Origin: Gammaproteobacteria bacterium
GTDB lineage: Bacteria; Pseudomonadota; Gammaproteobacteria; HTCC5015
Direction of reading: 5' to 3'
Length of the DNA stretch: 64,000 nt
Assembly: GCA_013817245.1 (NCBI GenBank)
Contig: JACDDA010000002.1
Coordinates: 62,001 to 126,000, forward strand
Under the pieces are notes generated by a model that worked only from the letters and a program-made list of their open reading frames with translations, did no database searches and was not told where the DNA came from. The stretch's first letter is position 1; every line of letters begins with the position of its first letter. Shown here piece after piece: positions 37,823 to 47,653 of this stretch. A program made the position numbers and the translations under genes.

Positions 37823-38064
37823 AAGTTTATCGGCTTTTTATCAGCCCCTTTTTGCCACAAGCGTGTCGTTTTTATCCTAGCTGTTCTCAATATGTCCAAG
37901 AAGCGGTAGAGTGCCACGGCATTTGGCGCGGTGGTTTATTAGGCATAAAACGACTGTGTTCTTGTCACCCTTGGCATGTCGGCGGTTTTGATCCGGTGCC
38001 GGAGAAAGCAACCAACGCGCAAGATCAACAAGAAACAAATGAACACCACCCAACGAACTCGTAA
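37795..38064 (+). CDS. yidD: Membrane protein insertion efficiency factor YidD
   Basis: Protein of 89 aa with the hallmark ACRFYPSCSQYVQEAVECHG and CHPWHVGGFDPVP. The start MRQLITFPIKVYRLFISPF at 37795 is preferred to one 21 bases upstream that reads deeper into rnpA. YidD assists YidC in inserting membrane proteins. Between rnpA and yidC as usual. Confidence 0.95.
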   Translation: MRQLITFPIKVYRLFISPFLPQACRFYPSCSQYVQEAVECHGIWRGGLLGIKRLCSCHPWHVGGFDPVPEKATNAQDQQETNEHHPTNS

Positions 38065-38085
38065 CTTACAAAGAACAACGACATC

Positions 38086-39798
38086 ATGATGGACACTCGC
38101 TTATTTGGTTATTTAACTTTTGCTTTTATCATGATGCTGATTTATCAGGCGTGGATGCAAGATTATGTAGTGCCTGCTCAAACCGCAGCAAGTGTTACGC
38201 AAGTAAACACGGATAAAGCATCTGCATCACCAGCAGAAGATTTACCACAAGCAAGTATCGCATCTGCGGCAACTACAAATACAAATTCAGTGGCGCAAGT
38301 AAACGCAGCGACTGTTCCTGTTATCGCAAGTGAGCCAAGCAATAATGCAGATGTTGTTAGTAGCGCAAGCCAACAGATTCATGTGCGCACCGATACATTA
38401 GACGTATTAATTGATACGCGCGGTGGCACCATCGTACAAGCCGATTTATTAAATTATCCGCAAGAAGTAAATAAACCCGAATTACCTGTGCGTTTATTTA
38501 ACACCGAAGAAAGTACTTATTATGTTGCACAATCTGGATTAATTGGCACACAACAAAATGGTAATAACCGCGCACCCACGCATCACGCAGTTTATCAAGC
38601 ACCATTATTAGATTACCGCTTAGAAAATGAAAAATTAGAAGTACCATTAACTTGGCGCAGCGAAGACGGCATTGAAATTACCAAAACGTATATTTTTCAT
38701 AAAAATAGTCATGTTATTGAAATTGCTTACTCAATAAAAAATAACAGTACACAAGCATGGCAAGGCCAAGCGTATACACAATTACAACGCCGTCATGTTG
38801 AGCAAGGCTATAGTCTGTTTGGTATTTATACCTATACCGGCGGCGTTATTTATAGCGCTGAAAAAAAATACGAAAAAAGAGCGTTTTCTAAATTACACGA
38901 AGAGCCGATTGATAGAGATGTAACGAATGGCTGGGTTGCGGTTATAGAACATTATTTCTTATCCGCATGGCTGCCCACTAAAGACCAACCGCAACACGCT
39001 TATAGCAAAGTTATTGGTGATACCAATCCTTTGTTTGTGGTTGGTATGAAAACCAACATACAAGAAATTGCAGCAGGCGCTAGTGCACAAATCGAATCGC
39101 GTTTATATGTAGGCCCCAAAGAACACGAACGCCTAGAAGTTATCGCGCCATTTTTAGATTTAACCGTAGATTATGGTTGGCTAACCTTTGTTTCTAAACC
39201 GTTGTTTTTAGCATTAAATTGGATAGAGAATTATGTAGGTAATTGGGGTTGGGCGATTGTGATATTAACTATCGTCATCAAACTCGCATTTTATAAGCTC
39301 TCTGAAGCGCAATATCGCTCGATGGCGAAAATGCGCAAAGTACAACCTAAGCTGATGGCGATACGTGATCGTTATAAAGACGATCGTCAGCGCCAAGGTG
39401 TAGAAATGATGGAGCTATATAAAAAAGAAAAAATAAATCCTTTAGGCGGTTGTTTGCCTATGATTATACAAATCCCGGTATTCATCGCTTTGTATTGGGT
39501 GTTGCTGGAAAGCGTAGAACTTCGTCAAGCGCCGTTTATGTTGTGGATTAAAGATATGTCTGCAAAAGATCCGTATTTCATCTTGCCTTTAATTATGGGC
39601 GTGACGATGTATATTCAGCAAAAACTAAATCCAGCACCGCTAGATCCAATCCAAGCAAAAGTATTTATGGTGTTGCCGTTTGTATTTACCGTGATGTTCG
39701 CGTTTTTCCCGGCTGGTTTGGTTTTATATTGGGTGACCAATAATACGATCACCATTATTCAGCAGTGGTATATCACTAATCGCGTTTTAAAAGATTAA
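38086..39798 (+). CDS. yidC: Membrane protein insertase YidC
   Basis: Inner-membrane insertase of 570 aa. An N-terminal helix (about 7-24) is followed by a Ser/Ala/Asn-rich linker and a large periplasmic domain (about 60-340), then the five-helix core with GWLTFVSKPLFLALNWIENYVGNWGWAI, MAKMRKVQPKLMAIRDRYKDD, PLGGCLPMIIQIPVFIALYWVL and WVTNNTITIIQQWYI. The next ATG is at 38089, so the start may be three bases later. Confidence 0.97.
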   Translation: MMDTRLFGYLTFAFIMMLIYQAWMQDYVVPAQTAASVTQVNTDKASASPAEDLPQASIASAATTNTNSVAQVNAATVPVIASEPSNNADVVSSASQQIHVRTDTLDVLIDTRGGTIVQADLLNYPQEVNKPELPVRLFNTEESTYYVAQSGLIGTQQNGNNRAPTHHAVYQAPLLDYRLENEKLEVPLTWRSEDGIEITKTYIFHKNSHVIEIAYSIKNNSTQAWQGQAYTQLQRRHVEQGYSLFGIYTYTGGVIYSAEKKYEKRAFSKLHEEPIDRDVTNGWVAVIEHYFLSAWLPTKDQPQHAYSKVIGDTNPLFVVGMKTNIQEIAAGASAQIESRLYVGPKEHERLEVIAPFLDLTVDYGWLTFVSKPLFLALNWIENYVGNWGWAIVILTIVIKLAFYKLSEAQYRSMAKMRKVQPKLMAIRDRYKDDRQRQGVEMMELYKKEKINPLGGCLPMIIQIPVFIALYWVLLESVELRQAPFMLWIKDMSAKDPYFILPLIMGVTMYIQQKLNPAPLDPIQAKVFMVLPFVFTVMFAFFPAGLVLYWVTNNTITIIQQWYITNRVLKD

Positions 39799-39855
39799 TT
39801 TTCCTTTAGCGCATTTAACAAAATACATAAAGAGAAAAGCTCGCGCGTATAAACA

Positions 39856-41208
39856 ATGAGCACACAAGATACCATTGCAGCAATTGCGAGCGCACCCGGC
39901 AAAGGCGGCATTGGTATTGTGCGAATCTCTGGGCCCGCTGTGCCGATGATTATGCAGCGCTTATTTGCTGAACAACTCAAACCACGGTTTGCAGAATACA
40001 AACCCTTTCTTGATACCCATGGTCAAATAATTGATCGCGGTATCGTAATTTATTTTGTTGCGCCACATTCATACACGGGCGAAGACGTCTTAGAACTACA
40101 AGGTCATGGCGGCCCAGTCGTACTCAATTTATTACTTAAACAAATTTTAGCCTATGGTGTGCGCCAAGCGCGGCCTGGTGAATTTACCGAACGCGCATTC
40201 TTAAATGAAAAACTCGATTTGATTCAAGCCGAAGCAGTCATTGATTTAATTGAGAGCAGCTCAGAACAAGCAGCCAAAGCCGCGGCACAAAGTTTAGAAG
40301 GCGTTTTTTCTGAAGTGCTGCGCGCATTACTGCAAAAATTAATTGAACTGCGCATGTATATAGAAGCAGCTTTGGATTTTCCCGAGGAAGAAATAGATTT
40401 TTTAAGCGATAACGAAATTCAACTGCGCATGGATGGTTTAGTAAAAGCATTAGACGCTATTCGTCAACGCGTAAAACAAGGCCGTTTATTAAAAGACGGT
40501 ATGAGCGTGGTTATTCTCGGCCAACCCAATGCAGGCAAAAGCAGTTTATTAAATCAGTTGGCGGGACGCGATACGGCGATTGTCACCGAAATTGCCGGCA
40601 CCACGCGCGACGTGTTGCGTGAACATATTCATATCGATGGCATACCTTTGCATATAATTGACACCGCAGGTTTGCGTGACACTCAAGACGTGGTTGAAAA
40701 AGAAGGTGTACGTCGAGCGTGGTTAGCTGCGAATCAAGCGGACAGGATCTTATTATTAGTTGATGCGCGTACTGGCATTAGTGAATATGAAACTACAGTG
40801 TTACAACAAATTCCTCCGCATTTACCTGTTGATATTATTTATAACAAAATAGACTTATTGAGTTCGCCCGTAGACCTAGCAGTGATCAGCCATGCACGTG
40901 GTGCCGTTATTTTATTATCTGCAAAAACAGGTACTGGTTTAGAGAACTTAATTGAACATTTAAAACAAAGCATTGGCATTGAACAAACCAGCGAAAGTTT
41001 ATTTTCCGCACGTCAACGTCACGTTGATGCATTAAATGTGGTTAATGAGCGTGTGGCCAATGCACAAGAATGTTTAAACTTAGGCCAGGGTGAATTAGCC
41101 GCTGAGGAGTTGCGCATGGCGCAACTGGTAATGAGCAGCATCACCGGTGAATTTTCTAGCGATGACTTATTAGGCGAAATTTTTTCACGGTTTTGTATTG
41201 GTAAATAA
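39856..41208 (+). CDS. mnmE: tRNA modification GTPase MnmE
   Basis: GTPase of 450 aa that with MnmG makes the 5-carboxymethylaminomethyl group at U34 of tRNAs. It begins MSTQDTIAAIASAPGKGGIGIVRISG; the G domain has GQPNAGKSSLLNQLAG (G1), DTAGLRDTQD (G3) and NKIDLL (G4). It ends in FCIGK, containing the essential C-terminal Cys. It is 57 bases downstream of yidC. Confidence 0.98.
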   Translation: MSTQDTIAAIASAPGKGGIGIVRISGPAVPMIMQRLFAEQLKPRFAEYKPFLDTHGQIIDRGIVIYFVAPHSYTGEDVLELQGHGGPVVLNLLLKQILAYGVRQARPGEFTERAFLNEKLDLIQAEAVIDLIESSSEQAAKAAAQSLEGVFSEVLRALLQKLIELRMYIEAALDFPEEEIDFLSDNEIQLRMDGLVKALDAIRQRVKQGRLLKDGMSVVILGQPNAGKSSLLNQLAGRDTAIVTEIAGTTRDVLREHIHIDGIPLHIIDTAGLRDTQDVVEKEGVRRAWLAANQADRILLLVDARTGISEYETTVLQQIPPHLPVDIIYNKIDLLSSPVDLAVISHARGAVILLSAKTGTGLENLIEHLKQSIGIEQTSESLFSARQRHVDALNVVNERVANAQECLNLGQGELAAEELRMAQLVMSSITGEFSSDDLLGEIFSRFCIGK

Positions 41209-41242
41209 ATAATCTTCTTAGCGCATACAAGAGGTTTGTCAG

Positions 41243-41614
41243 ATGAAAAAAGCAGTTAATTGGGTAATCGGCATAAGCCTTATTTTGGCCGTAGTTATTG
41301 TTTGCGGTTATTTATTAGCCAAACAAGGCCCAGGCATCGGCCGTTACGGTGAAACGCATCAACAGGTCATTATGTACAGCACCACTAGTTGTGAGCCGTG
41401 CATGATTAAACGTCACGAATTAGCGCAAGAAGGCATTCCTTATATTGAATATGCAATGGATCGTGAGCCGGAGCGTCGTGATGAAATGCATGCAAAATTA
41501 ACCGCAGCAGGTTTTCCGCAACAAACGTACGGCACTCCGATCATGGATGTGCATGGCGTTATGATGCCGAATAATCCTTCTATCGCCACAGTTAAGCGTT
41601 ATATGCAGGAATAG
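41243..41614 (+). CDS. Membrane-anchored glutaredoxin-like protein
   Basis: Protein of 123 aa with one N-terminal helix (about residues 8-26), then a glutaredoxin/thioredoxin-like fold: QVIMYSTTSCEPCMIKRHEL holds the CxxC (CEPC, near 51-54), followed by GIPYIEYAMDREPERRDEM and the cis-Pro segment YGTPIMDVHGV. It probably acts in the periplasm on disulfides. It lies between mnmE and mnmG, but there is no known functional link. Short for the family because of the compact core. Confidence 0.75.
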   Translation: MKKAVNWVIGISLILAVVIVCGYLLAKQGPGIGRYGETHQQVIMYSTTSCEPCMIKRHELAQEGIPYIEYAMDREPERRDEMHAKLTAAGFPQQTYGTPIMDVHGVMMPNNPSIATVKRYMQE

Positions 41615-41750
41615 TCTGCATAAAAGCGGTTTTTTAAAAGCTATTCGCTAGAGCTTTAAGGCCGAAGTTGGGTAGAATCCGCTCCCAATGAGCAAAGTTT
41701 GACCAGCTGTTTTTTTACAGCAGGTCGTTCCATCACAGAGTTATTAAGCA

Positions 41751-43658
41751 ATGTCACAAAGTATGGGTCATTACGACGTTATTGTTATTGGCGGCGGACA
41801 TGCCGGCACCGAAGCTGCGTTAGCCGCGGCGCGTGCGGGTGTGCGGACGTTATTGTTGACCCATAATGTCGAAACCTTAGGTCAAATGAGCTGTAATCCG
41901 GCGATTGGTGGCATTGGCAAAGGTCATTTAGTTAAAGAAATTGATGCTTTAGGTGGTGCGATGGCGTACGCGGCCGATTTGGCCGGTATTCAATTTCGGA
42001 TTTTGAACGCAAGCAAAGGGCCAGCGGTACGCGCTACGCGCTGCCAAGCGGATCGTGCGTTATATAAACAAGCCATTCGTAATCTGCTCGAAAACCAAGT
42101 CAATCTGGAAATTTTTCAGCAAGCCGCTGATGATTTGATTGTTGAAGGTGACGCGATCAAAGGTGTGATCACCCAATCGGGATTACGTTTTAGCGCTACA
42201 ACCGTGGTATTAACGACCGGCACATTTCTAGATGGCCGCATTCATATTGGTTTATCTAATCACAGTGGCGGTCGCGCCGGTGACCCGCCTTCTATTGCGT
42301 TAGCCAAACGGCTGCGCGAATTACCGTTTAATGTAGGACGTTTAAAAACCGGTACTCCGCCACGCATTGATAGACGCAGTATTAATTTTGCTGGCTTAGT
42401 TGAACAAGCGGGCGACATGCCCACGCCTGTGTTTTCATTTTTAGGTAATGCCGCGCAACATCCGCAACAAATCAGTTGTTACATTACTTATACGAATGCA
42501 AAAACGCATGAGATTATTAAAGCAGGTTTAGATGAATCGCCGATGTTCACCGGTGTCATCGAAGGCGTAGGTCCGCGTTATTGCCCGTCGATTGAAGATA
42601 AGGTTCATCGCTTTGCGGAAAAAGATCGACATCAAATATTTATTGAACCCGAAGGTTTAAATACCAACGAAATTTATCCGAATGGTATTTCCACTAGTTT
42701 GTCATTTGCCACACAAGTTGCGTTTGTGCGTTCTATGCAAGGTTTTGAAAATGCGCATATCACGCGACCAGGTTATGCGATTGAATATGATTATTTTGAT
42801 CCGCGTGATCTAACGGCATCATTAGAAACTAAATTCATTCGTGGATTATTTTTTGCCGGTCAAATTAATGGCACCACTGGTTATGAAGAAGCCGCTGCGC
42901 AGGGTTTGTTAGCCGGCATTAATGCGGCCTTACAAGTTCAAGAAAAATCTGCTTTAACTTTGCGTCGTGATCAAGCGTATCTCGGCGTGTTAGTCGATGA
43001 TTTAATTACACGCGGCACGACAGAACCTTATCGCATGTTTACTTCGCGTGCGGAACATCGTTTATTGTTGCGCGAAGATAATGCTGATTTACGTTTAACC
43101 GAATTAGGTCATCAAGTGGGCTTGGTTAATGAAACGCGTTGGCAAGCGTTTTGTGAAAAACGCGCAGCAATTGAGCGCGAACAAGCGCGTTTAAAAAGCA
43201 CTTGGGTGCATCCTAATACCGCAGCAGCAGAACAGATTCAAACCATTACCGGCCAGGCATTTGCCCGCGATGTGAATGCACACGATTTATTACGTAGACC
43301 CACATTAAGTTATCAACAAATCACCCTGCTTGAAGGTGTGGGCGTTATTGAACCTACAACATCGGCGTATGATCAAGTGGTTGAGCAAGTAGAAATACAA
43401 GCAAAATATTCTGGTTATGTAGAACGCCAACATCAAGAAGTAGAAAAAAATCTGGCAAATGAAAACACGCGTTTGCCTTTAAATATAGATTATAAGCAGG
43501 TCAAAGGCTTGTCGATGGAAGTGCAACAAAAACTGGTGCAGCATCAGCCGCAAACATTAGGACAAGCATCGCGCATTCCTGGCATGACGCCAGCAGCGAT
43601 TTCTATTTTGCGTGTACATTTAAAGAAAGGGCAGTTGCCCATTTTAAAAACCGCATAA
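41751..43658 (+). CDS. mnmG: tRNA uridine-5-carboxymethylaminomethyl modification enzyme MnmG (GidA)
   Basis: FAD-dependent partner of MnmE, 635 aa. The FAD-binding [20 protein letters not shown], the [23 protein letters not shown] loop (about 45-67), LKTGTPPRI and [18 protein letters not shown] are characteristic. In most gammaproteobacteria rsmG follows directly; here four other genes intervene. Confidence 0.98.
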   Translation: MSQSMGHYDVIVIGGGHAGTEAALAAARAGVRTLLLTHNVETLGQMSCNPAIGGIGKGHLVKEIDALGGAMAYAADLAGIQFRILNASKGPAVRATRCQADRALYKQAIRNLLENQVNLEIFQQAADDLIVEGDAIKGVITQSGLRFSATTVVLTTGTFLDGRIHIGLSNHSGGRAGDPPSIALAKRLRELPFNVGRLKTGTPPRIDRRSINFAGLVEQAGDMPTPVFSFLGNAAQHPQQISCYITYTNAKTHEIIKAGLDESPMFTGVIEGVGPRYCPSIEDKVHRFAEKDRHQIFIEPEGLNTNEIYPNGISTSLSFATQVAFVRSMQGFENAHITRPGYAIEYDYFDPRDLTASLETKFIRGLFFAGQINGTTGYEEAAAQGLLAGINAALQVQEKSALTLRRDQAYLGVLVDDLITRGTTEPYRMFTSRAEHRLLLREDNADLRLTELGHQVGLVNETRWQAFCEKRAAIEREQARLKSTWVHPNTAAAEQIQTITGQAFARDVNAHDLLRRPTLSYQQITLLEGVGVIEPTTSAYDQVVEQVEIQAKYSGYVERQHQEVEKNLANENTRLPLNIDYKQVKGLSMEVQQKLVQHQPQTLGQASRIPGMTPAAISILRVHLKKGQLPILKTA

Positions 43659-43678
43659 ATATATTTGTGATAAATCGC

Positions 43679-43719
43679 ATCTATAAAAAAGGCCGCAGAT
43701 AGCGGCCTTTTTTATAGAT
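43679..43719. terminator. Bidirectional intrinsic terminator between mnmG and the NmrA-like gene
   Basis: An 18-bp perfect stem (arms 43679-43696 and 43702-43719) with loop AGATA has a GC-rich core GGCCGC/GCGGCC flanked by A6 and T6 tracts, so it can act on both strands. It lies between the convergent mnmG and NmrA-like genes. Confidence 0.9.
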
Positions 43720-43738
43720 CAAAAATAAAGCTAAAGGA

Positions 43739-44623
43739 CTAGGTCCACTCGCTTTGTTCCCAGCGCCATTTATTTTCTGCTAAGAATTGACGCATCTTAG
43801 TGGGCGGACGACCCAACAGTTGTTCGAGGTCGTTGCTCATTTGTTTGTTATTGCCAGAACGCGTCAGCATGTACACCATCGTCATGAAGAAAATAATGTC
43901 CCACTTAACACCGCGACGCAACATGCGCCACCAGAAATGTGGCATTGATGGATTGGTGTAACGAATGGGTTTTTGAAACACTTCGGTCATTTGTTCGGCG
44001 ACTTGATAAAAATCTAAATTTTCAGGGCCCGTCAGCAAATAAGATTTGTTTTTATGCGGCGCTGGATTTTTCAGAATGTCGAGTACGACTTGTGCAACAT
44101 CGCGTGAATCGATGAACGTGGTCGTACCGTTTTTAGCGGGTATAAATATTTGACCAAACTGCCACGTATCAACACCGTGAGTGGTAATGCCGCGACACAA
44201 GTTTTGCATAAAGAAAGTAGCGCGTAGGAAGGTGTAATCTAAACCGGATGCTTCAATGTGACGTTCTACTTTGTAATGCGGCACGATGGTTTTGGTATCA
44301 GAACCTGGAACCGAGACATAGATGATACGTTTTGCGCCGGCTTTAACCGCGGCGTCAATAAAAGGTTTCATCCATGTGTGTACGGTGCGCGGATGAGGTA
44401 AGGGAAATAATAAAAATAAAGTTTCAACGTTTTGTAATACGGCATCCCAGGTACTGCGATCGCCGTAATCAAATTTAACAACAGGCTGATGTTCACCGTA
44501 TTTCTTTTTTAAGCGAGCTGGATTATGTGCCGCAACACGAAAAGGAATATTGTGACTCTCGGTCATCAATCGGTCAGCAACTTGAGCGCCGACATTACCC
44601 GTGGGTCCAGTAACAACTAACAT
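43739..44623 (-). CDS. NmrA-like NAD(P)-binding SDR family protein
   Basis: Atypical short-chain dehydrogenase of 294 aa. The Rossmann motif MLVVTGPTGNVGAQVADRL is at the N-terminus, with IIYVSVPGSDT and the PHYKVERHIEASGLDYTFLRATFFMQNL segment typical of NmrA-like proteins. These often sense redox state or reduce small substrates; no substrate can be assigned. It is the only minus-strand gene in the 37-60 kb stretch, which suggests later insertion. Confidence 0.82.
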   Translation of the reverse strand: MLVVTGPTGNVGAQVADRLMTESHNIPFRVAAHNPARLKKKYGEHQPVVKFDYGDRSTWDAVLQNVETLFLLFPLPHPRTVHTWMKPFIDAAVKAGAKRIIYVSVPGSDTKTIVPHYKVERHIEASGLDYTFLRATFFMQNLCRGITTHGVDTWQFGQIFIPAKNGTTTFIDSRDVAQVVLDILKNPAPHKNKSYLLTGPENLDFYQVAEQMTEVFQKPIRYTNPSMPHFWWRMLRRGVKWDIIFFMTMVYMLTRSGNNKQMSNDLEQLLGRPPTKMRQFLAENKWRWEQSEWT

Positions 44624-44880
44624 GTTATTTCCTCTTTCTGTAGTAGTGCAGGCATTTAACCCGTTAAAGGTTAAAGACCATGACAGGGATCAGGGCGCAA
44701 TTTTATATGGCTATGGGAATAAATACAGCGAAAAATGCCCTGAATGTATCCATCAAAGCCATTCTTCTCATTGCCAAGGTAATAGACAAAGGGAATAGAG
44801 CGGCACAAAATTGCGTTTAGTAACGAATCGCAATATAACAAGCAACGCTTGCTGTTAGCGAATTCAAATTTTACAGGGAT
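44624..44880. other. Divergent intergenic region (NmrA-like / cytochrome c)
   Basis: About 257 bases with no credible gene. A short imperfect hairpin AGCAA-CGC-TTGCT is at about 44842-44854. Promoters for both flanking genes must be here but no clear consensus pair was found. Confidence 0.4.
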
Positions 44881-45759
44881 ATGATAATGATTTTTTTACG
44901 TCGTGCGGCGGTCGTGGTAATTGCATTGCTGCTCTTAGTAAGCGGCATTATTTTGTTTTTAGGCCGTACTTCACCGTTAGATACGCATTTTACGATAGAA
45001 GTCGTACCCATCATTATTCCTAACGATGCTGTAGCCGTTGAGCGCGGTCGTTATTTAGCCAATGGCGTGGCCGTCTGCGTGGTGTGTCATGGCGGGGATT
45101 TTGGCGGACGAGAAATGGTGGATCATCCTATTTACGGATTTATCCACACGCCGAATTTGACCACGGGCGTTGGCGGAGTTGGGCGTTATTACTCTGATGA
45201 AGACTGGGTGCGAGCGATTCGCCATGGCGTCAATCCGCAAGGTCGAGGCATCGCGTTTATGCCCACCGATCATTATTGGCACTTAAGTGACGCCGATTTG
45301 GGCGCCATCATCGCGTATTTAAAACAATTGCCACCGTTTGATAACGATAAAGCCGGCACGCGTTTGAATATTTTTACGCGTGCGCTGATTAATAGTGGTG
45401 CGAAAGGCAATCTGGTACGCGCTTCTTTTATTCCGCACCAAGGCCCTCGGCCTGCAACATCCAACAACCAAGCGGCTTATTTATTACAAATTGGTGGCTG
45501 TGATTTTTGTCATGGCGCAGATTTGCGCGGCGGCCAAGGCCCCGAACCTGGCGCGCCACCGGCGCCATCATTAGCAAATGATGGTCCCTTAGCCGATTGG
45601 GTGGTAGAAGATTTTGTGCGCGTGATGCGCACCGGCCAAACGCCCGATGGCCGCGTGATTGTGCCGGCGTATATGCCGTGGGTGGGTTATATGCACATGT
45701 CAGATGCAGATTTAGTTTTGATTTGGGATTATTTGCGCCAGCTTCCACCTACGTCGTGA
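44881..45759 (+). CDS. Membrane-anchored diheme c-type cytochrome
   Basis: Protein of 292 aa with an uncleaved N-terminal anchor (residues 5-27) and two cytochrome c domains with heme-binding motifs CVVCH (Cys66, Cys69, His70) and CDFCH (Cys207, Cys210, His211). Met residues in GIAFMPTD and PAYMPWVGYM are candidate axial ligands. It resembles the diheme gamma subunits of alcohol or gluconate dehydrogenases, but no dehydrogenase is nearby. It would need the ccm system at 0-5 kb for heme attachment. Confidence 0.85.
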   Translation: MIMIFLRRAAVVVIALLLLVSGIILFLGRTSPLDTHFTIEVVPIIIPNDAVAVERGRYLANGVAVCVVCHGGDFGGREMVDHPIYGFIHTPNLTTGVGGVGRYYSDEDWVRAIRHGVNPQGRGIAFMPTDHYWHLSDADLGAIIAYLKQLPPFDNDKAGTRLNIFTRALINSGAKGNLVRASFIPHQGPRPATSNNQAAYLLQIGGCDFCHGADLRGGQGPEPGAPPAPSLANDGPLADWVVEDFVRVMRTGQTPDGRVIVPAYMPWVGYMHMSDADLVLIWDYLRQLPPTS

Positions 45760-45845
45760 TGTTAAGTTGACCGAATATTAAATCTCGCCATAATGCGGGC
45801 CAGCCCAATGGCGAATTTCTTGTTTCATAACCTGTGCGTGAACTC

Positions 45846-46226
45846 ATGCCTATCATTCAGATAAAAGCTTTACCTTTTGCTCAAAAACCCAACATGACGA
45901 ATGTTTTGGAACAATTAACCACCGATTTTGAAACATCATTAGGCATTGGTCGCGAACAAATTAATATTGTGTGGCAATGGATAGAGCCTAATCACTATGC
46001 GGCAAAAGGCGTGGTAGCCGCGCAACAAGCTCACGATTCACATCCTTTACTGGTTGAAATCATTGCGCCCGATTTCAGTAAAAAAACTAAAATCGCACAA
46101 ATGTTGATTTGTGTAGTGAATAGCTTGGCTGCGTCGACGGGTTTGCCGCGTGAAAATGTTTATGCAATGTTTCGTGAAATTCATACGGGTTGCAGTTATC
46201 ACCGTGGTGAAATTGTTAAGTGGTAA
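45846..46226 (+). CDS. Tautomerase-like / DUF1904-type protein
   Basis: Small protein of 126 aa. The ATG at 45846 is preferred over an upstream GTG because it gives MPIIQIKALPF, with Pro as second residue, which is the catalytic base in tautomerase-superfamily proteins. The rest (FETSLGIGREQINIVWQWI, LLVEIIAPDFSKKTKIAQ) fits a duplicated beta-alpha-beta fold as in DUF1904-like proteins. Catalytic activity and substrate are unknown. Confidence 0.6.
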   Translation: MPIIQIKALPFAQKPNMTNVLEQLTTDFETSLGIGREQINIVWQWIEPNHYAAKGVVAAQQAHDSHPLLVEIIAPDFSKKTKIAQMLICVVNSLAASTGLPRENVYAMFREIHTGCSYHRGEIVKW

Positions 46227-46234
46227 ATTCTGGC

Positions 46235-46954
46235 ATGCCATCTGCACTCACTCCGTGGCAACAAACGCGATTTGCTTTAGCGCAAGCCGGCCAATTTTTT
46301 AAAAATTATTGGGGCGCATTATTGTGGCTAAGCGCGCCTATTATTTTATTAGATAAAATTTCTTTATATATTATTTCGCGGTATTACACGATTGAACAAT
46401 CCACCGTTGCTATTATTGTAATAACCTCGTTGTGGATGGCGTGGTTAGCCGGCGCACAAATTTTATTTATTCGTGATATTGCTATGGGTACACCTAAACC
46501 CTATAGCCATTATTGGCGTGCGGCTGCGGCTATTTGGGCGCGTTTATTTTTCTTGCGGCTGCTTTGCGGTTTGTTAATTGGTTTAGGTTTTGTGTTATTG
46601 ATCGTTCCCGGCATTATTGTTGGCGTGCGTTTGGTTTATGCGGAATTTATTTTGGTTTTAGAAGACCGCATGATTAATGATTCCATTCAACAAAGTTGGC
46701 ATCGTAGTCAGTTGCAATTTGCGGCATTGTTGTTTGGTTTATTAGTTCTTTATGGTGTGTTGATTTCATTGGCAGTATCGGCAAGCTATTTTACAGCGGC
46801 TGCGGAAACCATGAATGTGTTGTCTTTAGCTGCCGATGCAGTGGTAGATTTTCTCACCGTCATACCGATGATTTTTTTATATCGTTTATTTTCACAAGCA
46901 GCTATCCCATCGTCACAAGATGCCAATGGTAATTCTAATGGCAGCGCGTCATGA
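46235..46954 (+). CDS. Polytopic inner-membrane protein of unknown function
   Basis: Hydrophobic protein of about 239 aa with five to six predicted helices (about 23-45, 55-80, 95-135, 155-180, 195-215). LCGLLIGLGFVLLIVPGIIVGVR and EFILVLEDRMINDSIQQSW resemble YciC-type membrane proteins. The ATG at 46235 is used; a GTG at 46220 overlaps the preceding stop. A role in the envelope is likely but not defined. Confidence 0.65.
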   Translation: MPSALTPWQQTRFALAQAGQFFKNYWGALLWLSAPIILLDKISLYIISRYYTIEQSTVAIIVITSLWMAWLAGAQILFIRDIAMGTPKPYSHYWRAAAAIWARLFFLRLLCGLLIGLGFVLLIVPGIIVGVRLVYAEFILVLEDRMINDSIQQSWHRSQLQFAALLFGLLVLYGVLISLAVSASYFTAAAETMNVLSLAADAVVDFLTVIPMIFLYRLFSQAAIPSSQDANGNSNGSAS

Positions 46955-46992
46955 ATGTGTTTTCTTTTTTATTCGTTTTGTTCTAGTTAAAC

Positions 46993-47619
46993 GTGCCTGT
47001 TACTGCGATTAATAATGGTTTGCGCGCCATGTCGCTTGAGGCATCGTTGTCGCAAGTGGAACAATTAGCGCAGTATTTAAAATTATTATTAAAGTGGAAT
47101 CGGCATTACAACTTAATTGCGGATACGGACAGTGAATCTGCGGTTGTTGTACATATTCTCGATAGCGTAAGTATTTTGTCATTGCTACACGGCGAGCGCA
47201 TCGTTGATGTTGGCACTGGCGCCGGTTTGCCGGGTATTCCCTTAGCCATTTTGTGTCCGCAATGGCGGTTTACGTTGGTGGATAGCAACGGTAAAAAAAT
47301 CCGTTTTATCCAACAAGTCATCATTGAGCTCGGTTTAAAGAATGTTGAAGCGATCCAAAGCCGCATTGAAGAGTACCGTCCGCCTCAGCCCTTTGATACA
47401 GTGACGGCTCGCGCCTTGGCGAGCGTGAGTGAGATTTTGCGCCAAGCTGGCCATTTATCTGCGCCGCAGGGTCGATGCTTGTTGATGAAGGGCAAATTGC
47501 CCACGCCAGAATTAGCGGATTTACCCGCTTCTTGGCAGCTGATAGCGACGCATTCGTTGACCGTGCCGGGCTTACAAGCCGAGCGCCATGTCATTGATTT
47601 ACGAAAGGCTTTGGATTAA
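46993..47619 (+). CDS. rsmG: 16S rRNA (guanine(527)-N7)-methyltransferase RsmG (GidB)
   Basis: SAM-dependent methyltransferase of 208 aa that modifies G527 of 16S rRNA. Key features are LKWNRHYNLIADTD, the SAM motif VDVGTGAGLPGIPLAI, SRIEEYRP and VTARALASV. It starts at a GTG. It lies 34 bases ahead of parA, the common gidB-parA order. Confidence 0.97.
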   Translation: MPVTAINNGLRAMSLEASLSQVEQLAQYLKLLLKWNRHYNLIADTDSESAVVVHILDSVSILSLLHGERIVDVGTGAGLPGIPLAILCPQWRFTLVDSNGKKIRFIQQVIIELGLKNVEAIQSRIEEYRPPQPFDTVTARALASVSEILRQAGHLSAPQGRCLLMKGKLPTPELADLPASWQLIATHSLTVPGLQAERHVIDLRKALD

Positions 47620-47653
47620 ATACGAATAACTTGGATAGCATTCTGGCAACACC

